Shown here: positions 51,049 to 60,188 of the stretch, piece by piece
Layout of the letters: the number at the start of each line of letters is the position of its first letter
Position numbering within the stretch: position 1 is the stretch's first letter
Notes under the pieces: generated by a model
What the model was told of the DNA's origin: nothing
What the model saw: the letters and a program-made list of their open reading frames with translations, nothing else
Database searches by the model: none
Program-made: the position numbers and the translations under genes
From: Phytoactinopolyspora alkaliphila
GTDB lineage: Bacteria; Actinomycetota; Actinomycetes; Jiangellales; Jiangellaceae
Assembly (NCBI RefSeq): GCF_010550695.1
Contig: NZ_JAAGOB010000005.1
Location: 59,547 to 123,546 of the forward strand
Direction of reading: 5' to 3'
DNA: 64,000 nt

Positions 51049-52707
51049 ATGAGCAGACAGACAGCGCTGGCCAAGGGGCCCGCCGGGCGGGCACGGGCAC
51101 GGCTGCGGAACATCATCCGTCCGAACGTGACCGTCACCCCGCCACCCGAGGGCGTCGTCGTCGATCACGACGTCGCGGTGACGGCGCGCGACGGGGCCGT
51201 CCTGCGTGCCAACGTGTATCGGCCGGCCGACGGAGGGGCGTATCCGGTCATCATGTCCGCTCACCCGTACGGCAAGGACTATCTCCCCAAGCCGACGCGC
51301 CGCGGTTATCGGCCGTTTCCCAACCTGCGGGTCCTACCGCAGTCATTGCCCTTCTCCATCTCGGCATGGACCGGCTGGGAGGCGCCAGACCCGGCCTACT
51401 GGGTGCCGAGAGGCTACGTAGTGGTCAATGCGGACTTGCGTGGCTGGGGGACCTCCGAGGGCACCGGCGTCTTGCTCGGAGCTGGCGAGGGTGAGGACTA
51501 CCACGACCTGATCGAATGGGCGGCGGTCCAGCCATGGTCGACGGGCAAGGTCGGCTTGAGCGGCGTGTCTTACCTGGCGCTGTCTCAATGGGCGGCAGCG
51601 GCGACGCACCCTCCCCATCTTGCGGCGATCACCCCATGGGAAGGATTCACGGACTTCTACCGGGACGTGGCCAGGCCAGGAGGGGTCCGGGAGGACGGGC
51701 TGCTGATCGTGTGGACGAAAGGCACCGCGCATACCCGTAAGGACAGCGACGTCGACCTGCGCCGGGAGCAGCTTGCTCGGCCCCTGTACGACGAGTGGTG
51801 GGCGGCGCGCGACCGGGAGATCGAGAAGATCGACGTTCCGGCGCTGATCTGCGGCAGCTTCTCGGACCACAACCTTCACACACGTGGATCGTTCGAGGGC
51901 TTCCGACGCATCGCCTCCCAGCAGAAGTGGCTGTACACGCACCGTGGTCCCAAGTGGGCTGTCTACTATGGCGCCGAGGCGCTCGCCGAGCAGACGCGGT
52001 TCTTCGATCACTTTCTCAAGGGCGTCGACAATGGTCAGGAGGCGGTTCCACCCGTCCGGCTCGAAGTGCGGGAGGACGCCGACACCATCACCTCCGTCCG
52101 CCGGGAGCTGCAATGGCCGCCGGCACGCACCCGATGGCAGACCTGGCACCTACGCGACGACGGTCGCCTCGGCGACCACCCCGACCCCCAGACGACCGTG
52201 TCCTTCCACACTCGTCGAGGTGACCTTCAGTTCACCCACCGCTTCGATTCGGACACTGAGATCGTCGGCCCGATGACCCTTCACCTGGCGTTAGAGACTG
52301 AGCGTGTCGATGACGTGTGCGTCTTCGCAGGTGTCCGCAAGTTGCGCGACGGGAAGCCGGTCGCCTTCGAGAACGCCTTCGGATTCCGCGGATCCCTGAT
52401 CACCAACGGAATCCGCCGGGCATCTCACCGTCGCGTCGACACCGGGGGCGAGCATCCGGAGGACGTCACTGAGCCGCTGCAACCCGGGCAGGTGGTCCAG
52501 ATGACTATCGGACTCCTGCCGTCGGCGACGCTCTTCCGGGCCGGCGACGAACTGCAGTTGCAGATTCAAGGCCGGTGGTTCTACGCCCGCAATCCGTTGA
52601 CCGGGCAGTTTCCCTCCTACTACGAGAAGAGCAGACCGGGCCGGTGCATCGTGCACCTCGGCGGCGACCACCACACCGCGCTCGACGTTCCAGTACAAGC
52701 GACGTGA
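51049..52707 (+). CDS. CocE/NonD-family hydrolase (X-Pro dipeptidyl-peptidase-like)
   Basis: 552 residues. An S15/CocE alpha/beta-hydrolase domain at about 40-325 has nucleophile Ser in GLSGVSYLALSQW, an Asp in GSFSDHNLH and a His in THRGPKW. A C-terminal jelly-roll domain (PepX_C) starts near RTRWQTWHLRDDG. It is likely an esterase or acylase; relatives include cocaine esterase and glutaryl acylase. There is no signal peptide. It is coupled to the downstream MFS gene (GTGA overlap) and divergent from the LAL regulator. Confidence 0.92.
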   Translation: MSRQTALAKGPAGRARARLRNIIRPNVTVTPPPEGVVVDHDVAVTARDGAVLRANVYRPADGGAYPVIMSAHPYGKDYLPKPTRRGYRPFPNLRVLPQSLPFSISAWTGWEAPDPAYWVPRGYVVVNADLRGWGTSEGTGVLLGAGEGEDYHDLIEWAAVQPWSTGKVGLSGVSYLALSQWAAAATHPPHLAAITPWEGFTDFYRDVARPGGVREDGLLIVWTKGTAHTRKDSDVDLRREQLARPLYDEWWAARDREIEKIDVPALICGSFSDHNLHTRGSFEGFRRIASQQKWLYTHRGPKWAVYYGAEALAEQTRFFDHFLKGVDNGQEAVPPVRLEVREDADTITSVRRELQWPPARTRWQTWHLRDDGRLGDHPDPQTTVSFHTRRGDLQFTHRFDSDTEIVGPMTLHLALETERVDDVCVFAGVRKLRDGKPVAFENAFGFRGSLITNGIRRASHRRVDTGGEHPEDVTEPLQPGQVVQMTIGLLPSATLFRAGDELQLQIQGRWFYARNPLTGQFPSYYEKSRPGRCIVHLGGDHHTALDVPVQAT

Positions 52708-53918
52708 CGATGCGGCCCGTCAGGAGCACAGCGTCAGCCGGGCCGTCGCGTGTGGCGCGGACGCCTGTCTACCTGCTCACGGCGGCCACCGCAATAGGGA
52801 GTATGGGCCTGGCCGCCGGTGGCAGTGCGGGCGCCCTCCTCGCCGCCGACATCACCGGAAGCGAGGCCGCGGCCGGACTGCCGATCGGTGCGCTCGTGGC
52901 CGGCTCCGCTCTGGGAGCCGTACTGATCGCCAGAATCAGCGCCACGGCCGGCCGGCCTCGCGGACTGATGGCCGGCTATGGCGCGGGCATCATGGGTGCG
53001 GCCTTGGTGGTCGGCGCGGCCGTTGCCGCGAACCTGGCGCTGGTCCTGATCGGCAGCGCCGTTCTCGGTGTGGCGAACGTCGCCGTGTTCCTCTCCCGGT
53101 ACGCGGTGGCCGGGTCCGGGGACGACCAGTTCCGCGGGCGGGACATGGGTATCGTGCTGGCCGGAGCCGCGGTCGGCGCTGTGACCGCGCCGAATCTCCT
53201 AGGCGTCACCGGTAAGCTCGCCGTCGACATCGGCCTACCCCGGCTGACCGGGCTCTATCTGCTGGCGATCCCCGCGTTCGCGCTCGCGGGATGCATTCTG
53301 TCCCGCTTGCGACGACCGGGCCCGGAACCGCTTGCGGTGGTGCAGCTACGTGCGGCAGACACGCGGTCCGGCGGCGCACGTCGCGCCGTCCTGTTGCTGG
53401 CCATCACCAACCTCGTCATGGTCGCGGTGATGGCCATCGCGCCTGTCCACATGACCGGGCACGGCCACGGCCTGGACCTCGTAGGCGTGATCGTCAGCAT
53501 TCACGTCCTGTGTATGTTCGCTCCCGCGCCAGCGACGGGCCGGCTGGCGGACCGCTACGGCGGTTCCGCGGTAGCAGGAGTCGGGTTTCTCCTGTTCGTG
53601 GCGGCGGGAGTGGTGGGAGCCCTGGCGGATCAGCACGGCGTCGTGGGGATCACCGTGGCCCTCGCCCTGCTGGGGCTCGGTTGGAACGCGGGTGTCGTCG
53701 CCGCCAGCACGATGCTCACGGCATCCGTCCGTCCGGCGGAAAGGGCGAAGGCGGAAGGCCTGGGGGAGATGGCGATGGGGCTGGCGGCAGGCGCCGGAGC
53801 CCCGGTGGCCGGTCTCGTCACGGCGTACGGAGGCTTCGAGACTCTCGCCGCCGCCAGCGCGGTGATCGCGACGCTCGCGGTCGTGGTGATGCTGCTGATC
53901 CGGCCTACTGAGCCATGA
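52704..53918 (+). CDS. MFS transporter
   Basis: 404 residues with about twelve membrane helices. The early GSMGLAAGGSAGALLAADIT and the gated motif LADRYGGSAVAG between helices 8 and 9 are typical of the family. GTG 52704 overlaps the hydrolase stop; ATG 52710 is an alternative. Operon position suggests it moves the hydrolase's substrate or product; not proven. Confidence 0.9.
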   Translation: MTMRPVRSTASAGPSRVARTPVYLLTAATAIGSMGLAAGGSAGALLAADITGSEAAAGLPIGALVAGSALGAVLIARISATAGRPRGLMAGYGAGIMGAALVVGAAVAANLALVLIGSAVLGVANVAVFLSRYAVAGSGDDQFRGRDMGIVLAGAAVGAVTAPNLLGVTGKLAVDIGLPRLTGLYLLAIPAFALAGCILSRLRRPGPEPLAVVQLRAADTRSGGARRAVLLLAITNLVMVAVMAIAPVHMTGHGHGLDLVGVIVSIHVLCMFAPAPATGRLADRYGGSAVAGVGFLLFVAAGVVGALADQHGVVGITVALALLGLGWNAGVVAASTMLTASVRPAERAKAEGLGEMAMGLAAGAGAPVAGLVTAYGGFETLAAASAVIATLAVVVMLLIRPTEP

Positions 53919-54006
53919 AGTCGTCCGTGCGGGCATCCACCTTGCCGCCGACTACCGTCACATGACGGATTCGCCGTGCCTGGCGCTTGCGTAGCGTTCT
54001 CACCAT
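53905..54006 (-). pseudogene. Possible amidohydrolase C-terminal fragment
   Basis: A 33-codon frame ending QARRIRHVTVVGGKVDARTD resembles the last strand of metal-dependent amidohydrolases (RVRHVxVGGxxV), which returns to the beta-sandwich. The rest of such a gene is missing on either side. It overlaps the end of the MFS gene on the other strand. Weak call. Confidence 0.3.
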
Positions 54007-54065
54007 GGCTCTCATCTGCGAACAGACAGCCCTAGCCGGCCGGCGCCGGTAATGCGAGGGATCAC

Positions 54066-55478
54066 GTGAACGCGCCCGCTTCCACCGATAGGAAGAACCG
54101 ATGGTGGCTGGTGGTCGCCACCGGCATCGCGGTCTTCATGGCCCAGCTCGACGGCACGATCGTCACCGTGGCGCTACCGACCATTGAGGACGGCTTCGGT
54201 ATCGGTACCAGCCTGACGCAGTGGGTGGTTCTCGGTTTCCATCTGCCGTTGATCGCTCTGTCGCTGCCCAGCGGCCGGTATCTGGATCGGGTGGGGCATC
54301 GCGCGGCTCTGGTGCTCTCGGTCAGCGGGTTCACGGTCGCGAGCGTGGCCGTGGGGCTGGCGCCGGGCATCGAGTGGCTGATCGGTGCACGTGTCGTCCA
54401 GGGTGCGTTCGGGGCGATGCTGTTCGCCTTAGCGCCGGTCCTGACGACGATCGCGGTCCGGCCCGAGGTCCGGGGACGCGCGATGGCCATCGTGATGACG
54501 CTGGGCCCCCTGGGCGCCGTGAGTGGCCCGGTGCTGGGTGGCCTGGTCATCGAGTACCTCACCTGGCCCTGGATCTTCTACGTGAACGTCCCTGTGGGCA
54601 TGGCAGTGATCGGCATCGGATGGGCACAGCTGTCGGCGGGTTCCCCGCTGCGCGCGCCCGACCGGGCGTGGTACGCGGAGGCCCTGCTGATCGGCGGCGC
54701 CGCCATCGCGCTGATGCTCGCGCTGACGTTCACAGCCGAGGTGGGCGTCGAGTGGATCCTGCTGGCGCTCGTGGCTGTGCCGCTGGCAGTGCTGTGGCGC
54801 AGGCGACCAGGCAGTGCCGCGGTCCGGGAGCTGCTCAGCACGCCAGGCATGACCGGCCCGCACCTCGCTCTGCTAGCAGAGATAGCCGCGGTGATCGCCG
54901 TGCAGTTCCTGGTGCCGTTCCACCTTCACGCTGCCGGCGTGGCGCCGGCACGGATCGGAATGACGATGCTGGCCTTTCCGCTCGCGGTGATGGTCTCCGG
55001 GCTGATCGCCGGTGTTCTCGCGGATCGGTGGAATGCCAGGGTCATCTCGGTGACCGGCGTGGTGGTGGTCACCGTCGGGATAGCCCTGACGGTGCCTCTC
55101 GGCTCGGATTGGCGAACGGCGGAACTCATGTGGCGGCTGGCGATCGTGGGTGTCGGCGCCGGGCTGTTCGCGGGACCGAACCAGGCCATGGTGATGGCAT
55201 TGTCTCCCCGCCATCTGCTCGGCACTGCCGGCGCGTCCACGAGTATGGCTCGTCAGATCGGCATAGCGCTTGGTCCAGCCCTGGCTACCACCGCGTGGGC
55301 GCTGTCCGGCTATCAGCAGAGCGGCATGCGAACTGCCCTCGCGCTGGCGTGTGCACTCGCCGCGCTCAGCGTCGTGGCGTTGGTCATCTCCCGCCGTGCG
55401 GCAGGAACAGACGCGGCCGCAGGGGGTGGCGAGCCAGGGGAAGGCGTGCGGGGACCGATGGCGGAAGATCCGGCGTGA
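54066..55478 (+). CDS. DHA2-family MFS drug transporter (EmrB/QacA-like)
   Basis: 470 residues with about 14 membrane helices. Helix 1 carries the DHA2 hallmark MAQLDGTIVTVALPTI. Motif A is SGRYLDRVGHRAALV and motif C lies in LGPLGAVSGPVLGGLVIEYL then TWPWIFYVNVPVG. It is a proton-coupled multidrug or lipid exporter. GTG start. It is convergent with an orphan response regulator (8 bp between stops). Confidence 0.93.
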   Translation: MNAPASTDRKNRWWLVVATGIAVFMAQLDGTIVTVALPTIEDGFGIGTSLTQWVVLGFHLPLIALSLPSGRYLDRVGHRAALVLSVSGFTVASVAVGLAPGIEWLIGARVVQGAFGAMLFALAPVLTTIAVRPEVRGRAMAIVMTLGPLGAVSGPVLGGLVIEYLTWPWIFYVNVPVGMAVIGIGWAQLSAGSPLRAPDRAWYAEALLIGGAAIALMLALTFTAEVGVEWILLALVAVPLAVLWRRRPGSAAVRELLSTPGMTGPHLALLAEIAAVIAVQFLVPFHLHAAGVAPARIGMTMLAFPLAVMVSGLIAGVLADRWNARVISVTGVVVVTVGIALTVPLGSDWRTAELMWRLAIVGVGAGLFAGPNQAMVMALSPRHLLGTAGASTSMARQIGIALGPALATTAWALSGYQQSGMRTALALACALAALSVVALVISRRAAGTDAAAGGGEPGEGVRGPMAEDPA

Positions 55479-55486
55479 GACGGCCT

Positions 55487-56092
55487 TTACAGCCAGCCCG
55501 CTTCGGTCGCGATGCGGATCGCGTCGATCCGGTTGCGCCCGCCGAGCTTGCTGATCGCGCTCGACATGTAGTTCCGTACCGTGGCGGGCGAAAGACAGAG
55601 CTTGACGCCAATCTCCTCCGTGGTGAGCCCCAAGGTGGCGACCTTGAGCACGTCGGTCTCCCTGGCGGTGAGGGGATTGGCGCCGGTCTCCAGGGCAGCG
55701 GCCATCAAGCTCGGCTCGATGACGTGTTCCCCTCTGCTGACACGGCGTATCGCATCGGACAGGGCGTCGGCAGGAGCGGCCTTGAGGAGGAAGCCTCGCA
55801 CCCCGGCCTGCAGGGCCCGGAGCAGATTGTTCGGCTGGGTCAGGCCGGTGAGGATAAGGACGCGGCAGTCCGGTACGGCGCGGATCAGTGATTCGGCGGC
55901 CGAGAGACCATCCAGGCCAGGAAGGTCGATGTCAAGGAGTGCGACGTCGGGTCGGGTGCGCAGCGCTGCCCGCTCTACCTCGTCGCCTCGTGCCACCTCG
56001 GCCACGACTTCCAGATCATCTTCGGTGCGGAGCAGAGCCACGAGGGCGCCACGGATCATGTGCATGTCCTCGGCTATCAGCACCTTGATCAT
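55487..56092 (-). CDS. NarL/FixJ-type response regulator, orphan
   Basis: 201 residues, DesR-like. The receiver domain has acid pocket Asp9, phospho-acceptor Asp54 (ALLDIDLPG), Thr82 and Lys104 (GFLLKAAP). A C-terminal LuxR HTH follows (LTARETDVLKVATLGLTTEE; LSPATVRNYMSSAISKLGGR). ATG 56092 begins the receiver; the upstream extension is not conserved-looking. No histidine kinase gene is adjacent, so its partner is elsewhere or it responds to another phosphodonor. Confidence 0.93.
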   Translation of the reverse strand: MIKVLIAEDMHMIRGALVALLRTEDDLEVVAEVARGDEVERAALRTRPDVALLDIDLPGLDGLSAAESLIRAVPDCRVLILTGLTQPNNLLRALQAGVRGFLLKAAPADALSDAIRRVSRGEHVIEPSLMAAALETGANPLTARETDVLKVATLGLTTEEIGVKLCLSPATVRNYMSSAISKLGGRNRIDAIRIATEAGWL

Positions 56093-56359
56093 GGGTTCCC
56101 CGGCTTGGTTCTCCGTGGTCTGCCTGCCGTCGCGCCGGAACGACGGCAGGCGGTAACCCGGCGTGACCGTGATGGTATTCCCCTTCTTCGAGGTCGTAGG
56201 CGTCGTGAAGTGATGATACGAGCGGTTGACTACCCGGGTCATCACCCGAAGGTGGAAGTCGTAGTGTAGTCTTCCGCGGCGACGGCACCGTGCCTTCGGT
56301 CGTGGATGGTGCAGCAGATGGCAGGGACACCTGGACGGCCTCGGCGAACCGGAGACGTC

Positions 56360-59068
56360 ATGGGATCGGGCGGGGTGCTGGCCACCAAGCTGTTCCTCCC
56401 GCGGCTACCAACCGGATTCGTGCCCAGGCAGCGGCTCGTCGGCCGGCTCGAGAAGGGCGTCGGCGGAGGGCTTTCACTGGTCTCGGCTCCGGCCGGGTAC
56501 GGCAAGACGGTCTTGCTCGCTCACTGGTGCCGGCAGATGTCCAGGCCGGTGGTATGGCTTTCCCTTGATGTGGCTGACGACGACCCCGTCCGATTCTGGC
56601 GTCACATCGTGGCGGGTTTCACCGAGATTCGCCCGGAGATGGCACGACACGTCGAGCCGCTCCTCGGCTCGCCGGAGCCGGCGACTTCCGACCGGCTGGT
56701 CGCGGCCATGGTCAACGTGCTCGCGGACCTACGCGGCGACGTGCTGCTGGTGCTGGATGACTTTCACCTGGTGAAGTCCGAGATCGTGCACACATCGGTG
56801 CGGTTGTTGCTGGACAGCGCTCCGCCAGGGCTGCATGTGGTGCTGGCCGGCCGAACCGAATCGCCGTTTCCGCTTGGGCGATGGCGCGCCAGCGGCCAGC
56901 TGGTCGAACTGCGCGCTGCCGATCTCCGGTTCACCGCTGACGAGTCCAAGGCCATGTTGCGCCAAGCCTTCGGTCCTGGACAGCTGCTGCCGGATGACGC
57001 GGCGATAACGGTGGCGGCACGCGCGGAGGGCTGGGCGGCCGGACTGCAGCTGGCGGCGCTGTCCCTTCAGGGCAGCCCGGATGCCGCCGATGCGGTGAAC
57101 TCCTTCTCGGGTAGCCACCGGTACGTGGTGGACTACCTGACCGAAGAGGTCCTCGAGCGCCAGCCGGCGTCCGTGCGCGAGTTCCTGCTCGAGACGTCGA
57201 TCCTCGACCGGCTGTCGGGCTCGCTGTGCGACGCGGTCACCGGTCGAAGCGACAGCCAGGCCATGCTGGAGTCGATCGAGCAAGCCAACCTGTTCCTGGT
57301 GCCGATGGACGACGTCCGTGGCTGGTGGCGCTACCACCACCTGTTCGCCGGCACGTTGCGCGCCCGAGTGACCAGAGAACAGCCGGACCGGACCAGGTAT
57401 CTACATCGCGAGGCTGCGGCGTGGCATGAGAGCCGGAAGCAGGTGGACGACGCGGTCGGGCATGCGCTGGCCGCGGGTGACGCCACCTGGGCCGCCAGTT
57501 TGATCGAACGGTACTTCGACGAGTTCTTCCTGGGCCGTGAGGGCGCGACGGTGCAGCGGTGGATCGGCGCCCTCCCCACTGAGGTAGCGGCCTCCCGGGC
57601 GCGGCTGCATCTGGCCCGGGCAGCCTTGAACGTTGTCAGCGGCCGCGTCGAGGACATCGAGAGGTCACTTGATGCCGCGGAGCGCACACGAGGCCAGGCT
57701 GACGAGGACGTGTTCGAGCCATCGGTCGGCCGGTCCGCGAGCAGGCTGGCCAATCTCGACGCCGGCCTTGCGCTCGGCCGGGCCTACACGGCGCACCTGC
57801 GAGGCGATGGCGAGGCCACGATCCGGTACGCCTCCCGGGCTATCGCCAGACTCCGACCCGACGAGTGGATGCTCCACGGGCTCGCACAGGTGAATCTGGC
57901 CTTCGCCGCCTGGATACGCGGCGAGGTTGGGGAGGCCGAACGGGCCATGGCGTCGAACGTCGCGCACTGGCGGGCGGTCGGTCAGCGTGACCTGGTCGTG
58001 TACATGTCGTCCTACCTGGGCCGCATCCAGTGCGCGCGAGGCCGGCTTGATGCGGCCTCGAGCACCTACCGGCATCCTCTGGAGGCGAGCTCGCTCCCCG
58101 CGTGGGAAGATCCGCCGGCCGCCGGCGTGTCGTACGTCGGCATGGCGGAGCTCTCGTACCAACGCGGCGACCTCGATACCGCCATGGATCACCTCGCCAG
58201 GGCTCTACCACTGTGCAGGATGTTCGTCTATGCCCAGTCTTTGGCTGCCGGTCTGGTGACGCTGGCGTGGATCCGGCAGGCCCGGGGTGACGCCGCGGGT
58301 GCGCGGGAGGCGATGGACGAGGCCGTCGAGTTCACGGATCCGGCGGTGACCGATCTGTTCAATCCGGTGCCCGCTCAACGCGCCCGCCTGCTACTCGCCC
58401 AGGGTGACCTGAGAGCGGCCGCCGAATGGGTAGCCAGCCGAGGCATTCGTGCTGACGACGAGCCCAGGTACGTGTACGAAGCCGGGTACCTCGTTCTGGC
58501 GCGGATCCTGATCGCCGACGACGAGCCCGGCCGCGCCCTGGAGCTGCTGAACCGCTTGTGGGCCGACGCGGCAACCCAGGACAGGACCGGCAGTGTGATC
58601 GAGATCCAGGCACTGAAGGCGCTGGCTCTGGCCGCGACGGGGAACGAAGCCGCAGCCGTGGATACGCTGGGCGACACCGTCGAGTTGGCTTGGCCGCAGG
58701 GCTTCGTCCGGGTGTTCGCGGACGAGGGAGCGCCGATGGCGATGTTGCTCGACCGGCTCTCGGCGGACCGGCCACACAGGCAGAGCAACAAAGTCCCCGC
58801 GTCTTATCGCCGCCGGTTGATCCACGCGTTCGGGGTCTCCGCAGACCGCCCGGTGACCGGATCTGGTCCGGCCGATCGGTTGAGCCCTCGTGAGCTCGAG
58901 GTCCTGCGCCTCCTCGCATCCGGTAAGCCGAACCAGGCGATCGCCGAGGATCTGTTCGTCACGCTCAATACGGTGAAGAAGCACGTGACTCATATCCTGC
59001 GCAAGCTCGGCGCCGGTAACCGCACTGAGGCGACCGTGCGGGCGAGGGATATCGGCCTGTTGCCATAG
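56360..59068 (+). CDS. MalT-like ATP-dependent LuxR-family regulator
   Basis: 902 residues from ATG 56360 (GGAG five bases upstream). It starts LATKLFLPRLPTGFVPRQRL, the MalT/AlkS-type N-terminus. Walker A is APAGYGKT (44-51) and Walker B DVLLVLDDFHLV. A winged-helix region, a long TPR solenoid, and the LuxR HTH (LSPRELEVLRLLASGKPNQA; TLNTVKKHVTHILRKLGAGN) follow. Such STAND ATPases multimerise on binding an inducer and ATP. The target is unknown; the downstream epimerase is on the opposite strand. Confidence 0.93.
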   Translation: MGSGGVLATKLFLPRLPTGFVPRQRLVGRLEKGVGGGLSLVSAPAGYGKTVLLAHWCRQMSRPVVWLSLDVADDDPVRFWRHIVAGFTEIRPEMARHVEPLLGSPEPATSDRLVAAMVNVLADLRGDVLLVLDDFHLVKSEIVHTSVRLLLDSAPPGLHVVLAGRTESPFPLGRWRASGQLVELRAADLRFTADESKAMLRQAFGPGQLLPDDAAITVAARAEGWAAGLQLAALSLQGSPDAADAVNSFSGSHRYVVDYLTEEVLERQPASVREFLLETSILDRLSGSLCDAVTGRSDSQAMLESIEQANLFLVPMDDVRGWWRYHHLFAGTLRARVTREQPDRTRYLHREAAAWHESRKQVDDAVGHALAAGDATWAASLIERYFDEFFLGREGATVQRWIGALPTEVAASRARLHLARAALNVVSGRVEDIERSLDAAERTRGQADEDVFEPSVGRSASRLANLDAGLALGRAYTAHLRGDGEATIRYASRAIARLRPDEWMLHGLAQVNLAFAAWIRGEVGEAERAMASNVAHWRAVGQRDLVVYMSSYLGRIQCARGRLDAASSTYRHPLEASSLPAWEDPPAAGVSYVGMAELSYQRGDLDTAMDHLARALPLCRMFVYAQSLAAGLVTLAWIRQARGDAAGAREAMDEAVEFTDPAVTDLFNPVPAQRARLLLAQGDLRAAAEWVASRGIRADDEPRYVYEAGYLVLARILIADDEPGRALELLNRLWADAATQDRTGSVIEIQALKALALAATGNEAAAVDTLGDTVELAWPQGFVRVFADEGAPMAMLLDRLSADRPHRQSNKVPASYRRRLIHAFGVSADRPVTGSGPADRLSPRELEVLRLLASGKPNQAIAEDLFVTLNTVKKHVTHILRKLGAGNRTEATVRARDIGLLP

Positions 59069-59083
59069 GACTCTCGGGTCCGC

Positions 59084-60010
59084 CTAGTGCCGGCCGGCCA
59101 GATCCGCTGTGAAGCCGTCTCGCCAGGACGGGTAGGTGGGGCGCCAGTCCAGCTGCGATCGGGCGTGGCGATTGTCGGCGCCACGAAGGCTCGTCATGAA
59201 CGCTACGCCCCAGCCTCCGACGGCGGTGCGAGCCAGCCAGGCCGGTGCCTTCTTGGGTGCCGGGGCACCGAGCATCTGGGCCATCTGCGGCAGCCAGATC
59301 CGCATGGGGGTGGGATCGTCGTCGACCACGTTGAACGCACCCGTGGCCGGAGTGCTCAGAGCGGCGGCGATGGCGCTCGCCGCGTCGTAGGCGTGCGTGA
59401 ACGAGAAGACAGACTTTCCACCGCCGACGATCGGCACTTTTCCACCCCTGACCTGCCGAGTGAACTCTCCGTCAGGTGCATAGGAACTGCCTGGCCCGTA
59501 CAGGTGGCCGAAGCGCAGGACCAGACCGCCTGCTTCTCTGGTGAGCCGCTCGTGTTCGAGCAGGGCAGCGACAACTGGACGGAACTGCTTCGGTCCGTCC
59601 GTCCAGAACGCCGCGTCCTCGTCCGCGAGCTGCGCGCCCGCGGGGCGGTACGCATATGCCAAGCCCTGCGCGATCACGCGGATGGAGCCTGCCGGGCGCA
59701 TCGCCTCGATCAGGTTCCTCGTGCCCTCCGTGCGGAGCCGGTTCGTCACCGCGAACTCCGAGGCCAGCCGTTTGGGATTGAGCTGTTTCGGAATGGCCGT
59801 GAGCAGGTGGACCACCGCGTCCGGTTCCGCCTTGTCCACAGCTGACGCGGTCGCCTTCGGGTCCAGCGCGTCAGCGACGACCGTCTCGTAGCCGGCATCC
59901 GGACCGCCGGGCGCGCGGGTGAGTGCCACCACATCGTGCCCGATCTCCTTGAGCATCGGGATCAGCTGGCGTCCGATGACACCAGTGGCTCCGGCGACTA
60001 GCACTCGCAT
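59084..60010 (-). CDS. NAD-dependent epimerase/dehydratase-like protein
   Basis: 308 residues, extended SDR fold. The N-terminus MRVLVAGATGVIGRQLIP carries the Gly-rich GATGVIG. The usual YxxxK pair is not evident: the expected region reads RPVVAALLEHERLTREAG, so it is probably an atypical, NmrA- or YwnB-like member. Shine-Dalgarno GAGGAG lies five bases before the ATG. It is divergent from the second LAL regulator (178 bp between starts), which may control it. Confidence 0.88.
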   Translation of the reverse strand: MRVLVAGATGVIGRQLIPMLKEIGHDVVALTRAPGGPDAGYETVVADALDPKATASAVDKAEPDAVVHLLTAIPKQLNPKRLASEFAVTNRLRTEGTRNLIEAMRPAGSIRVIAQGLAYAYRPAGAQLADEDAAFWTDGPKQFRPVVAALLEHERLTREAGGLVLRFGHLYGPGSSYAPDGEFTRQVRGGKVPIVGGGKSVFSFTHAYDAASAIAAALSTPATGAFNVVDDDPTPMRIWLPQMAQMLGAPAPKKAPAWLARTAVGGWGVAFMTSLRGADNRHARSQLDWRPTYPSWRDGFTADLAGRH

Positions 60011-60188
60011 GTCAGCTCCTCAATGGCGATCCGATCCGGTGCGCCGATCGTATGGCGCTGGTGGGCCGGGCCGAATCCGTCACGTGACTGGACCTCGTCG
60101 CGGTGCCGGACCGTGACAATCGTCATCGCCAGCACGCGACATTCGCGTCTACCGTGGCTGTGGCCCGGTTGTCCACACTGAAACCGTG

